From 2-01-FULL-40-42 sp964349415 (GTDB taxonomy: Bacteria; Patescibacteriota; Microgenomatia; UBA1406; GWC2-37-13), in the NCBI GenBank assembly GCA_964349415.1, contig CAYGGJ010000041.1, positions 1-6,638 on the forward strand: a stretch of 6,638 nt of DNA. The letters are read 5' to 3'. This document shows, piece by piece, positions 1-6,074 of this stretch. The position numbers and the translations under genes are program-made. The notes under the pieces are model-generated. The model was not told where the DNA came from, searched no databases, and was given only the letters and a program-made list of their open reading frames with translations. How positions within the stretch are numbered: the first letter of the stretch is position 1; each line of letters starts with the position of its first letter.

Positions 1-1
1 C

Positions 2-190
2 ATCCATTCCATTCATAAGTCGCCGGTTACCGGAGAGTATTATCTTACAGATATCATTAAAGTTGCTCTGGCAGACAAAAAATCCGTATCAGCACTTATC
101 GTGCCCTTCGAAGAAGTGGGTATTGGTGTAAACCGTATGGAGGAGTTAGAGGAAAGTCAGAAGATTTTCAAAGAAACCCACGAGGACTAG
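2..190 (+). CDS. GlmU-like sugar-1-phosphate nucleotidyltransferase, C-terminal end (5' truncated by window)
   Basis: The frame starting at base 2 is open to the TAG at 188-190 and gives the last 62 residues of a protein whose start lies before the window. Visible residues 11-18 (GEYYLTDI) and 42-44 (GVN) match the uridylyltransferase domain of GlmU, where the corresponding stretches are GEYYITDI and GVNN. The distance from the Glu of GEYY to the Asn of GVN is the same as in E. coli GlmU, as I recall that sequence. In GlmU that Asn helps hold the metal and sugar nucleotide. The protein stops about 18 residues after GVN, so it has no left-handed beta-helix acetyltransferase domain. It is a single-domain cytoplasmic enzyme that makes an NDP-sugar, probably UDP-GlcNAc or a relative. 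Another sugar substrate is possible because the substrate-binding N-terminal half is not visible. It converges on the next gene, and the two stop codons interlock in CTAG. Confidence 0.8.
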   Translation: MHSIHKSPVTGEYYLTDIIKVALADKKSVSALIVPFEEVGIGVNRMEELEESQKIFKETHED

Positions 191-810
191 TCAACTATCG
201 CTCTCCCCGTCGCATGCTGGATTTGTTTTTCTACAGTCAAAATTTCACTTTCATCGTGGACTGCTACATATCCTTCGAAAAAAGGAAGTTTCCAAACTCT
301 TCCTGCCAATCCTTCATCAACAGGCCATTCTCTACCAGCTAGTATAAGTAGTCCCATAGCTATATGTTCGAGATCTGTTTTTTCCATTTCTTCGGCATAT
401 CTTTCTCCGTCTTCATCGGTTGTCGGAAACTCATCTGCTTGCTCATCCTCTTTTTTCCAAACGGTTCTTACGGTATGAGCTTCAATATGCTCTGATCTTT
501 CTTTTCTCTCAAAAATAAGATACTGAGATTCTTTTATTCCCCCTCCATCATTCGGAGTAGATATAGTTATACTTCCCACAGGAGCCAGTGGTACGCTTTC
601 CGAAGGAATACTTACAAGGCTTAATACGAGAGGGTTTCTGGGCGAAATTTTTGAGATCCTTGTAGATTTTATGTCTATCCCGCCTTTCTTCGTCGGAACA
701 GTTTGAGCTACTCCTTCTTTGGTTAGTCCTCGGACATGACCGAGAGTTCTATTAATAAGGGTTTGTGGTAAAGCCAGATCAGTTCTTGTTGGTGTTTCAG
801 CGCCTGCCAT
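187..810 (-). CDS. uncharacterised soluble protein, 207 residues
   Basis: I do not recognise this protein. It has no signal peptide and no membrane segment, so it should be cytoplasmic. Residues 1-60 are basic and Ser/Thr/Pro-rich. Residues 61-100 look like beta strands (LVLSLVSIP, VGSITIST, SQYLIFE). Residues 101-149 are strongly charged and mostly acidic (KKEDEQADEF, TDEDGERYAEEMEK). The last 55 residues form a mixed alpha/beta tail with aromatic clusters (WKLPFFEGYVAV). The ATG at 808-810 is chosen because a well-formed promoter (TTGAAA, 17-base spacer, TGCTACTAT) places the predicted transcription start on the A of this ATG, giving a leaderless mRNA. The stop is TAG, overlapping the TAG of the facing gene by 4 bases. 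Nothing in the sequence ties it to polysaccharide synthesis. The long frame, clean promoter and tight packing support a real gene; the function is unknown. Confidence 0.75.
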   Translation of the reverse strand: MAGAETPTRTDLALPQTLINRTLGHVRGLTKEGVAQTVPTKKGGIDIKSTRISKISPRNPLVLSLVSIPSESVPLAPVGSITISTPNDGGGIKESQYLIFERKERSEHIEAHTVRTVWKKEDEQADEFPTTDEDGERYAEEMEKTDLEHIAMGLLILAGREWPVDEGLAGRVWKLPFFEGYVAVHDESEILTVEKQIQHATGRAIVD

Positions 811-845
811 CCTTCTATAGTAGCAGTTCCAGCAAATTTTTTCAA
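810..845 (-). promoter_or_regulatory. Promoter for the 207-residue protein, leaderless
   Basis: Read on the minus strand: a -35 box TTGAAA (840-845, 5 of 6 to TTGACA), a 17-base spacer, and a -10 box TACTAT (817-822, 4 of 6) preceded by TGC (823-825), the extended -10 motif. Seven bases past the -10 box is position 810, the A of the start codon. The AGAAGG just before the ATG is too close to act as a normal ribosome binding site. Confidence 0.65.
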
Positions 846-873
846 GCCTGATAGATTTGATATAATAGTGCTA
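839..873 (+). promoter_or_regulatory. Promoter for tRNA-Gly and downstream membrane protein gene
   Basis: A perfect -10 box TATAAT (861-866) is preceded by TGA (858-860), forming an extended -10. A -35-like TTTTCA (839-844, 4 of 6) sits 16 bases upstream. The predicted start is near A873, leaving about 6 bases of leader before the tRNA. Its -35 box uses almost the same bases as the -35 box of the opposite-strand promoter (840-845), so the two promoters probably compete for RNA polymerase. Confidence 0.7.
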
Positions 874-878
874 CCCAA

Positions 879-952
879 GCGGGATTAGTTAAACGGCTTA
901 ACGTCACCCTTCCAAGGTGAAGAAAGGGGTTCGACTCCCCTATCCCGCTCCA
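879..952 (+). tRNA. tRNA-Gly (anticodon UCC), CCA encoded
   Basis: A complete 74-base cloverleaf can be drawn by eye. The acceptor stem GCGGGAT (879-885) pairs perfectly with ATCCCGC (942-948). The D stem GTTA/TAAC (888-891 and 899-902) has a short loop with GG at 895-896. The anticodon stem TCACC/GGTGA (904-908 and 916-920) encloses the loop CTTCCAA with anticodon TCC at 911-913. The variable loop has four bases, and the T stem AGGGG/CCCCT (925-929 and 937-941) carries loop TTCGACT. U73 (base 949) is the usual bacterial glycine discriminator, and CCA is encoded at 950-952. It reads GGA, and by wobble GGG. A membrane protein gene starts 7 bases after the CCA with no promoter or terminator between, so the primary transcript is probably a tRNA-mRNA chimera. 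Confidence 0.97.
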
Positions 953-959
953 ACTTCTT

Positions 960-2243
960 ATGCTTACTAATCTAAAACGCTTTTTTCTCGCCTACATAGC
1001 ACTTATAGTTATTTTTCTTTCAGCGCTTATTTTGAGCTCCACCATTCCTTCTTCTTTTTTGAGCAAAAATATCGGAAAGTCTTTGGAGGTTTTTAAAGAG
1101 GAAGGGACATATCCAAGCTATGGTTTGGTACCGTGGCGAAAAATAGTGCTCGATAATTACACAGAGCCATTAATGTTCAATATTGCTTTTTCTATAGATT
1201 CAACTCAACCGGTAAGATCCGCATTGACCAACATGAGAAATGCAGAATCTTTTGAGCAGCTTAATCAGATCGTAAATCTTGACAAAGCGTATTATCAAAA
1301 AGCAAAGCAGCCAATAGGGTACGAACGGTACTGGCATGGATACTTAGTTTTCCTTCGTCCCCTACTAGTTTTCTTTTCCTACGAAGGAATTAGAAACGTC
1401 ATTACTTTTTTGTTATATGCGGGACTTACAGCATTTGTTTTCCTCTCTTGGAAAAAATTGGGAAAAATTAATACCGTAATTTTTTTACTAGGCCTGCTTG
1501 CCGTAGATTTTTTTTCCATCAGCCGGTCTCTGCAGTTCTCAAGCGTTTTTTTGATTGGGATCTGGATGTCAGTCTACCTACTTCTTACATACAGAGAAAA
1601 TCAATCCCTACTCCCATTGTTTTTTATTGTGGGAGGCTTGACCAGTTTTTTTGATTTACTAACCGCGCCGCTTATTACATTGGGAATATTGCTGATTGTC
1701 TCAATATTGCTAGATAAGAAACAACGGGCTTTTTTAAATTCCCTTTCTTGGTATATTGGCTACTTGCTTCTTTGGTTTAGCAAACTGTTAATTGCCCACC
1801 TATCCTATTCGCCGGGAGCGCTTCAATCGGCAGTTGCTCAACTCGCAAACCGTGCAGTAGGGGTTGCGGATGAGAAGTTTAGCTTGTTTAACACAGTAAC
1901 CCTGAATGTTTCCCAACTAATCGGTTACGACCGCTTTAACAAAATAGTTGTTTTGTCCTGCGGCATCTTGTTTCTACTTGTTTTATTAAGATATTTTTCT
2001 TTTAAAACTAAAAGGATTAAAAGCATTCTTCCGTGGGTATTTGTTGGAGTTCTTCCCTACCTTTGGTTTCTCACACTGGCCAATCACTCATATATTCATG
2101 TTTGGTATACATACAGAAATCAATTTATGAGCGTTGCCGCCTTTTTCTTAATTGTTGCTGAATTTATTGATTGGATTAAGGTAAAAAAAGAGGTGGGGTT
2201 TTTGAAAACTAAGTTGAAGTCTCTTTCAAGCCCGCTCAAATAG
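960..2243 (+). CDS. Polytopic membrane protein, 427 residues, possible GT-C-like glycosyltransferase or polymer-assembly protein
   Basis: This integral membrane protein has roughly 10-11 hydrophobic segments: one at about 8-28, then a soluble loop (30-123, probably outside the membrane), then a dense series from about 125 to 280 and from 326 to 405. The single N-terminal helix, large first loop and multi-helix bundle resemble the layout of GT-C lipid-linked-sugar transferases. The loop holds LDNYTEPLMFNIAF (64-77), whose acidic residues could act as in GT-C enzymes. Other striking motifs are YERYWHGY (121-128) and NHSYIHVWYTYR (375-386). I recall similar motifs in hypothetical membrane proteins of polysaccharide loci, but I cannot name a family. 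The ATG at 960 is the first start after an in-frame TGA at 918-920 inside the tRNA, and no ribosome binding site precedes it. The gene ends in TAG and overlaps the facing glycosyltransferase gene by 8 bases. An O-antigen-polymerase-like role is an alternative. Confidence 0.8.
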   Translation: MLTNLKRFFLAYIALIVIFLSALILSSTIPSSFLSKNIGKSLEVFKEEGTYPSYGLVPWRKIVLDNYTEPLMFNIAFSIDSTQPVRSALTNMRNAESFEQLNQIVNLDKAYYQKAKQPIGYERYWHGYLVFLRPLLVFFSYEGIRNVITFLLYAGLTAFVFLSWKKLGKINTVIFLLGLLAVDFFSISRSLQFSSVFLIGIWMSVYLLLTYRENQSLLPLFFIVGGLTSFFDLLTAPLITLGILLIVSILLDKKQRAFLNSLSWYIGYLLLWFSKLLIAHLSYSPGALQSAVAQLANRAVGVADEKFSLFNTVTLNVSQLIGYDRFNKIVVLSCGILFLLVLLRYFSFKTKRIKSILPWVFVGVLPYLWFLTLANHSYIHVWYTYRNQFMSVAAFFLIVAEFIDWIKVKKEVGFLKTKLKSLSSPLK

Positions 2244-3054
2244 TCTTTACTATCCCCCATAGATTGCGCAGTCGTTCGATAAAGATTGAAGGAAGATTGA
2301 AGAGTATTTTTCTAAAACCCCAATTCTTGACTATCAGTATTATCCAGTTTCTGAAATCGAGGTATGCCTTTTTGACCTTAAACTCCGAAGAAGTTTTTTG
2401 TCCCTCATGAAAAATCCTGACTTCCTTAATCATGCCAAACTTTATCCCTTCTTTTTTCGCTCTTATAAAAAGATCCACATCTTCAAGGTATGCAAAATAA
2501 ATAGGATCATATCCTCGAAGTTTGAAAAAATCCCCGGATTTAATGATAAGTGCTGCCGCGGAAAATCCATCTACGTCAGAAGTGGAGGAAGAATCTATGA
2601 TAGGCCGAATTTTGCCGTACGGTAAAATATGGTAGCCAAAGTTCTCAGGCTGTCCTTCTTTGTTCAGAAGAACAGGAACCGCTGCAGACCATTTATTTTT
2701 TTTAAGGCGCTGGATGCACTTACTTATCCATTCATTCTTAAAGCTAATATCGTCATTGAGGAACACCAGGTATTCAAGATTTTTTACAGCCATTAAAGCC
2801 TGACGTGCTCCATCATTTGCTGCCTTTCCGTATCCTTCGTTCTTCCGATTGTTGATAGTCACGATCTTCATTGAAAACCGTCGCGTGTCTATCTTTTCTT
2901 CAAGAGGCTTATTTCCGTCGTTGTTTATCAGTACAACCGTACTTTTAGGGTAAAAATTATCTATGTTTTTCAACAGGGTTAATAGGCCTTTGGTATTTGT
3001 GAGCGTCGGCGTCACAAACGCAAGGTTATCAGTTAGGGAGTTTTTTGTAGGCAT
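2236..3054 (-). CDS. Family 2 glycosyltransferase (rhamnosyltransferase-like)
   Basis: This 272-residue cytoplasmic GT-A enzyme should transfer a sugar from an NDP-sugar to a lipid-linked or surface glycan. The first strand LAFVTPTL is at 11-18, NEGYGKAAN at 72-80, and the metal-binding NDD at 100-102 replaces the usual DxD. GFSAAALII at 163-171 and YLEDVDLFIRAK at 189-200 follow; the acidic ED (191-192) is the likely catalytic base region. HEG at 216-218 and the RNWIILIVKNW stretch (235-245) are typical of the rhamnosyltransferase-like (WbbL-type) branch. The C-terminus is basic and amphipathic, suggesting membrane contact. An in-frame TAA lies three codons upstream, so the ATG at 3052-3054 is the only sensible start. 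That start lies inside the flippase gene (26-base overlap), so both probably share one mRNA. There is no ribosome binding site. The stop is TGA. Donor and acceptor cannot be read from the sequence; L-rhamnose is a guess supported by the nearby rmlC. Confidence 0.92.
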   Translation of the reverse strand: MPTKNSLTDNLAFVTPTLTNTKGLLTLLKNIDNFYPKSTVVLINNDGNKPLEEKIDTRRFSMKIVTINNRKNEGYGKAANDGARQALMAVKNLEYLVFLNDDISFKNEWISKCIQRLKKNKWSAAVPVLLNKEGQPENFGYHILPYGKIRPIIDSSSTSDVDGFSAAALIIKSGDFFKLRGYDPIYFAYLEDVDLFIRAKKEGIKFGMIKEVRIFHEGQKTSSEFKVKKAYLDFRNWIILIVKNWGFRKILFNLPSIFIERLRNLWGIVKTI

Positions 3055-4309
3055 AAAATGAGGTTATACTGAGTACGCTAACAGGCGCGAGAATGGCAAT
3101 TGCGTTTACAAGGGGCGGTGCTTTAATTCCTATTTGCGGTATGAGGATGAAGCAGCCTATGGTCATAATCAGGAAGTATAAGATATTTCCGTAAAGTACG
3201 AAAACGGGTTTTCTGAGCGTGTAGAGTACGAATTGAAGCGGAAGATTTCCTAAGGTAAATATAATATAGGCAGGGACCAGGCTTTTGGTGATGGCTGCAG
3301 TGGGTGCGAACCTCTCCGTGAAGAATAGATAGTAGATCCAGTTGGGAGTAAGCCAGACCAGAATATATAAAGTTGTGGGAATGAGAAGATAGAAGAAGCC
3401 ATGGCGTAGTTCTTTCAGCGCCTGAGTTTTCGTCTCCACCCGTGCAAAATTTGGTGAAAGGACCTGCGTTATAGAGACCACGGTTGTCACGATGCTTAAA
3501 ACTATTTTTTGTGAAAGTCCATAGTATCCCACATCATCTTTCAGTAAAAAGAAAGACAGGAGGAACAGATCCATCCTTCCTCCCAGATTGTAAAACTGCG
3601 TGGCTATAAAGTATGTGAGGGTATAGCCTGCCCGGAATTCACTTCTTTTTATCTTTGCCTTAGAAAGAAAGAAAACTATGTCTTTTCTGTCAAAAGCGAG
3701 CGTGAGGAAGAATAGCATGGGTCCTATGACGCCGAAGGTAAAGATTATCCATCCCACAGTCACTGTTTTTGTGTAGATTAGGGCGAGAAGGATAATTGTT
3801 TTTAGTATATTCTGGAGATTATTGTGTATATTGGCTACTAAGAATTTTTTAGCCGCAAAAAGGATATTCAGTGCAAAGTTCTGCCAGATGAGAAACAGGA
3901 CCGCCAGACCGGTTATATAAAAATCACTGACAGGAGCTCCTGTTTTGAAAAATACCCTGTCAAGGTGAGGGAAGGTTACAAAAAGAATCAAAATGACCGT
4001 GGAGGAAAAAAGTGATTGGAAGGCGAAGTTTGTCTTTATGAAGTGGTATACTCGCTCTCTTTTTTCCTCAAGAAGGATCGGTAGCGTCGAGTATATTGCA
4101 GCGGTTACTCCAAAATCCAGTACATTAGCCAGGACATATGCGATACCCAGAAGGACGCTCAATACGCCGTACTCCGCAGGCGTCATGATACGCACCAGAA
4201 TTAGTGCGAAAAAGGCCGTAAACCCGACGTTGAGATAGTTGCCTATGGTGTTTATGACGACGTTTCTGCTGTTGGGAGTACGGAGGAACTGGAGCAACCG
4301 GTGTCGCAT
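3029..4309 (-). CDS. Wzx-like polysaccharide/oligosaccharide flippase (MOP superfamily)
   Basis: This 426-residue inner-membrane protein has about 12 hydrophobic helices (near 18-40, 47-68, 98-116, 130-152, 165-182, 186-205, 230-250, 265-285, 303-322, 341-361, 372-391 and 396-420) and no signal peptide, the usual size and topology of Wzx/RfbX flippases. Family-like stretches are LVRIMTPAEYGVLSVLLG (38-55), the LDFGVTAAI motif (64-72) and RMDLFLLSFFLLKDDVGYYG (245-264). It would flip undecaprenyl-linked oligosaccharide from the cytoplasmic to the outer face. The ATG at 4307-4309 is chosen because an extended -10 box lies exactly 7 bases upstream on this strand. The ATG 4 bases further upstream (4311-4313) is in another frame. 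The gene ends with tandem stops, TGA then TAA, inside the start of the glycosyltransferase gene. The flipped substrate is unknown, but the neighbouring GT2, gmd and rmlC suggest a deoxysugar-containing glycan. Confidence 0.93.
   Translation of the reverse strand: MRHRLLQFLRTPNSRNVVINTIGNYLNVGFTAFFALILVRIMTPAEYGVLSVLLGIAYVLANVLDFGVTAAIYSTLPILLEEKRERVYHFIKTNFAFQSLFSSTVILILFVTFPHLDRVFFKTGAPVSDFYITGLAVLFLIWQNFALNILFAAKKFLVANIHNNLQNILKTIILLALIYTKTVTVGWIIFTFGVIGPMLFFLTLAFDRKDIVFFLSKAKIKRSEFRAGYTLTYFIATQFYNLGGRMDLFLLSFFLLKDDVGYYGLSQKIVLSIVTTVVSITQVLSPNFARVETKTQALKELRHGFFYLLIPTTLYILVWLTPNWIYYLFFTERFAPTAAITKSLVPAYIIFTLGNLPLQFVLYTLRKPVFVLYGNILYFLIMTIGCFILIPQIGIKAPPLVNAIAILAPVSVLSITSFYAYKKLPN
3056..3068 (-). 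promoter_or_regulatory. Possible weak internal promoter before the GT2 gene
   Basis: On the minus strand TATAAC (3063-3068, 5 of 6 to TATAAT) lies so that transcription would start near 3056, two bases before the GT2 start codon. There is no TG extension and no recognisable -35 box, so a chance match inside the flippase gene is quite possible. Confidence 0.25.
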
Positions 4310-4324
4310 GCATATATTGTAACA
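4309..4324 (-). promoter_or_regulatory. Extended -10 promoter for flippase-GT2 operon, leaderless
   Basis: Read on the minus strand, TGTTACAAT occupies 4316-4324: the TGn extension plus TACAAT (5 of 6). Seven bases beyond is 4309, the first base of the flippase ATG. No good -35 box is seen, as is common for extended -10 promoters. It lies back to back with the gmd promoter, with only 8 bases between the two elements. Confidence 0.6.
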
Positions 4325-4332
4325 AAATAGTC

Positions 4333-4348
4333 TGCTATAATGTATTTT
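4333..4348 (+). promoter_or_regulatory. Extended -10 promoter for gmd-methyltransferase operon
   Basis: TGCTATAAT at 4333-4341 is a perfect extended -10 box. The predicted transcription start is near 4348, four bases before the ATG at 4352. The ATG at 4340-4342 overlaps the -10 box and so would not be on the mRNA. TTGTAA at 4317-4322 resembles a -35 box but is only 13 bases away, too close to be trusted. Confidence 0.65.
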
Positions 4349-4351
4349 TAT

Positions 4352-5332
4352 ATGGCAAAACAGGCCCTTGTTACAGGCATTTTAGGCCAAGACGGACCGT
4401 ACCTTGCAAAATTGCTTCTTGAGAAAGACTACAAGGTCTATGGAATGATCCGCAGATACTCAAAACCCCAGTTTGACAACCTAGATTATCTGGGTTTGAC
4501 CAATAAAATTGAGTTTATAGAAGGTGATCTCACAGATGACGCGTCTCTTATTAATATCATCAAGAACATACGGCCTGCCGAGGTATACAATCTCGCAGCC
4601 CAGTCTTTCGTAGGATCCTCCTGGGATCAGGCAAAGCTTACTACTGAAATAAACGCCGTCGGAGTTTTAAATCTATTGAGCGCCATAAAGTTATTTTCTC
4701 CCACAAGTAGGTTTTATCAGGCTTCGACTTCCGAGATGTTTGGACTCGGTCAGGATAAAGGTTTTCAGGACGAAAATACTCCCTTCCATCCAAGAAGTCC
4801 TTATGGGATTTCAAAGGTCTACGCTCATTGGATGACTGTAAATTTCCGTGAATCATACGGAATGTTTGCGTGCAGCGGTGTTCTATTTAATCACGAATCA
4901 CCCATTAGGGGGATTCAATTTGTGACGAGAAAGATTTCAGACGGTGTTGCTCAAATTAAAGCAGGTCTTGCCAAAGACCTTTTATTGGGCGACCTTACTC
5001 CTAAGCGCGATTGGGGTTTTGCCGGGGACTATGTGGAGGCGATGTATCTTATGCTCCAAATGGAAAAGCCCGAAGACTTTGTAGTGGCAACAGGAGAAAC
5101 GCATACAGTAAAAGAATTCGTCGAGCTTGCTTTCAAAACTGCAGGGATTAACGATTGGCAAAACTATGTAAAAAGCGATCCCCGCTTCAAAAGGCCTGCC
5201 GAAGTACCCCATCTTCAAGGAAAGCCTGATAAGGCAAAAAAGCTTCTCGGGTGGGAACCTAAAGTTGCTTTTCCCGAGTTGGTCAAGATGATGGTTGAGG
5301 CCGATATAAAGCGGTACGAAAGTAAAAAATAA
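4352..5332 (+). CDS. gmd: GDP-mannose 4,6-dehydratase
   Basis: This cytoplasmic NADP-dependent short-chain-dehydrogenase-type enzyme converts GDP-D-mannose to GDP-4-keto-6-deoxymannose, the precursor of GDP-fucose, GDP-D-rhamnose and GDP-perosamine. From the ATG at 4352 it has 326 residues, like the shorter bacterial Gmd forms (E. coli has about 373). The Rossmann motif TGILGQDG is at 8-15 (usually TGITGQDG) and RR at 34-35 fits NADP binding. The catalytic set is T126 and E128 in STSEMFG plus Y151 and K155 in SPYGISK. NHESPIRG (180-187), the GDLTPKRDWGFAGDYVEAMY block (213-232) and RFKRPAEV (278-285) are Gmd signatures. The upstream ATG at 4340 would add MYFY but lies in the -10 box, and family proteins begin just before the Rossmann strand, so 4352 is preferred. 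The stop is TAA; the methyltransferase gene follows after 4 bases. No reductase or aminotransferase using its product is in the window. Confidence 0.95.
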   Translation: MAKQALVTGILGQDGPYLAKLLLEKDYKVYGMIRRYSKPQFDNLDYLGLTNKIEFIEGDLTDDASLINIIKNIRPAEVYNLAAQSFVGSSWDQAKLTTEINAVGVLNLLSAIKLFSPTSRFYQASTSEMFGLGQDKGFQDENTPFHPRSPYGISKVYAHWMTVNFRESYGMFACSGVLFNHESPIRGIQFVTRKISDGVAQIKAGLAKDLLLGDLTPKRDWGFAGDYVEAMYLMLQMEKPEDFVVATGETHTVKEFVELAFKTAGINDWQNYVKSDPRFKRPAEVPHLQGKPDKAKKLLGWEPKVAFPELVKMMVEADIKRYESKK

Positions 5333-5336
5333 CTTC

Positions 5337-6074
5337 ATGGGGCATTATCAAGTCGCAGACCTCCAAAGCCAGCAAGAACTTCTCTCCTCTACCAATTACG
5401 ATCTTCGAATCACTAACCTTGCAAGATTCATCTTAAAAAAAATCAAATACAAAAAAGGAAAATTTATAGATATCGGCGCAGGAAACGGATTAGTACTGCG
5501 TTTTTTTAAAGACCGCGGGTTTGAGGTCACCGGTATGGAGCTTTCTCAGGAACTCTGTGATGCCATGAAGAAGAATCCTCAGATGAGAGGAATTGAGGTC
5601 GTGCAGGGAAATATTACTGAAAAAAAAGGAAGTGAGAATTTTGACTATGTATTGGCTTCAGATGTCATCGAGCACATAGAAGATGACCAAAAGGCGCTTA
5701 AAAATCTATTCTCATTTGTCAAACCAGGAGGATTGCTCATTCTAACAATCCCCGCTCACTCCCACCTTTTTGGCAAAAGAGACAAGGCGTGGGGGCACCA
5801 TAGGCGCTATGATAAAAAAGTGCTGCTAGATAAACTTTCTATTCTGCAAGGAAAGGTAGAATTTATTACTTATTGGAACTTGTCAGGATATTTTCCCTAC
5901 TTGATCTCGGAAAAAGTACTTAGGAAGCCTATCAATGAGTCCATGAGGCATTCCCAGTCTTTCGTTAGTCGAATGGTTAGAAAAATAATAGAGCTTGAAT
6001 TGCGAACCGAAGAATTTTTAGGTTACGCTCCCCTCGGTCTTACTCTGGTTGTAGGAATCAGGAAGAATAAGTAA
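5337..6074 (+). CDS. Class I SAM-dependent methyltransferase
   Basis: This is a soluble 245-residue enzyme with a Rossmann-type methyltransferase fold. FIDIGAGNG at 43-51 is motif I, binding SAM. E68 in VTGMELS is the acidic residue expected to hold the ribose. DVIEHIEDD at 109-117 and KPGG at 129-132 are the post-I and motif III regions of the Methyltransf_11/UbiG-like group. LTIPAHSHLF (136-145) followed by GHHRRY (153-158) is typical of methyltransferases found beside glycosyltransferases in surface-polysaccharide loci. The C-terminal part (177-230) is partly hydrophobic and may bind the acceptor. The ATG at 5337 lies 4 bases after the gmd stop with no ribosome binding site, so translation probably depends on coupling to gmd. 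The likely role is methylating a sugar or chain end of the glycan, inferred only from context; a lipid or quinone substrate is possible. The 3' end overlaps rmlC by 17 bases. Confidence 0.88.
   Translation: MGHYQVADLQSQQELLSSTNYDLRITNLARFILKKIKYKKGKFIDIGAGNGLVLRFFKDRGFEVTGMELSQELCDAMKKNPQMRGIEVVQGNITEKKGSENFDYVLASDVIEHIEDDQKALKNLFSFVKPGGLLILTIPAHSHLFGKRDKAWGHHRRYDKKVLLDKLSILQGKVEFITYWNLSGYFPYLISEKVLRKPINESMRHSQSFVSRMVRKIIELELRTEEFLGYAPLGLTLVVGIRKNK

Noticed and set aside
2398..2625. 75-residue plus-strand frame inside the GT2 gene
   Set aside because: It lies antisense to a well-supported glycosyltransferase and shows no recognisable protein features or promoter.
2236..3031. UGA recoded as glycine, as in some CPR lineages
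   Set aside because: GT2, flippase and rmlC all end in TGA at family-typical ends, the flippase TGA is followed at once by TAA, and I noticed no in-frame TGA inside a conserved domain.
4125..4325. 66-residue minus-strand frame at the flippase start
   Set aside because: It shares the strand but not the frame of the flippase, and its residues show no family pattern; the flippase frame is clearly coding.
4340..4351. Gmd start at ATG 4340
   Set aside because: It overlaps the extended -10 box and would add MYFY ahead of a normal Gmd N-terminus; 4352 fits both the promoter and the family.
4982..5338. 118-residue minus-strand frame antisense to gmd
   Set aside because: It is an out-of-frame shadow of gmd, whose own frame is full of conserved motifs.
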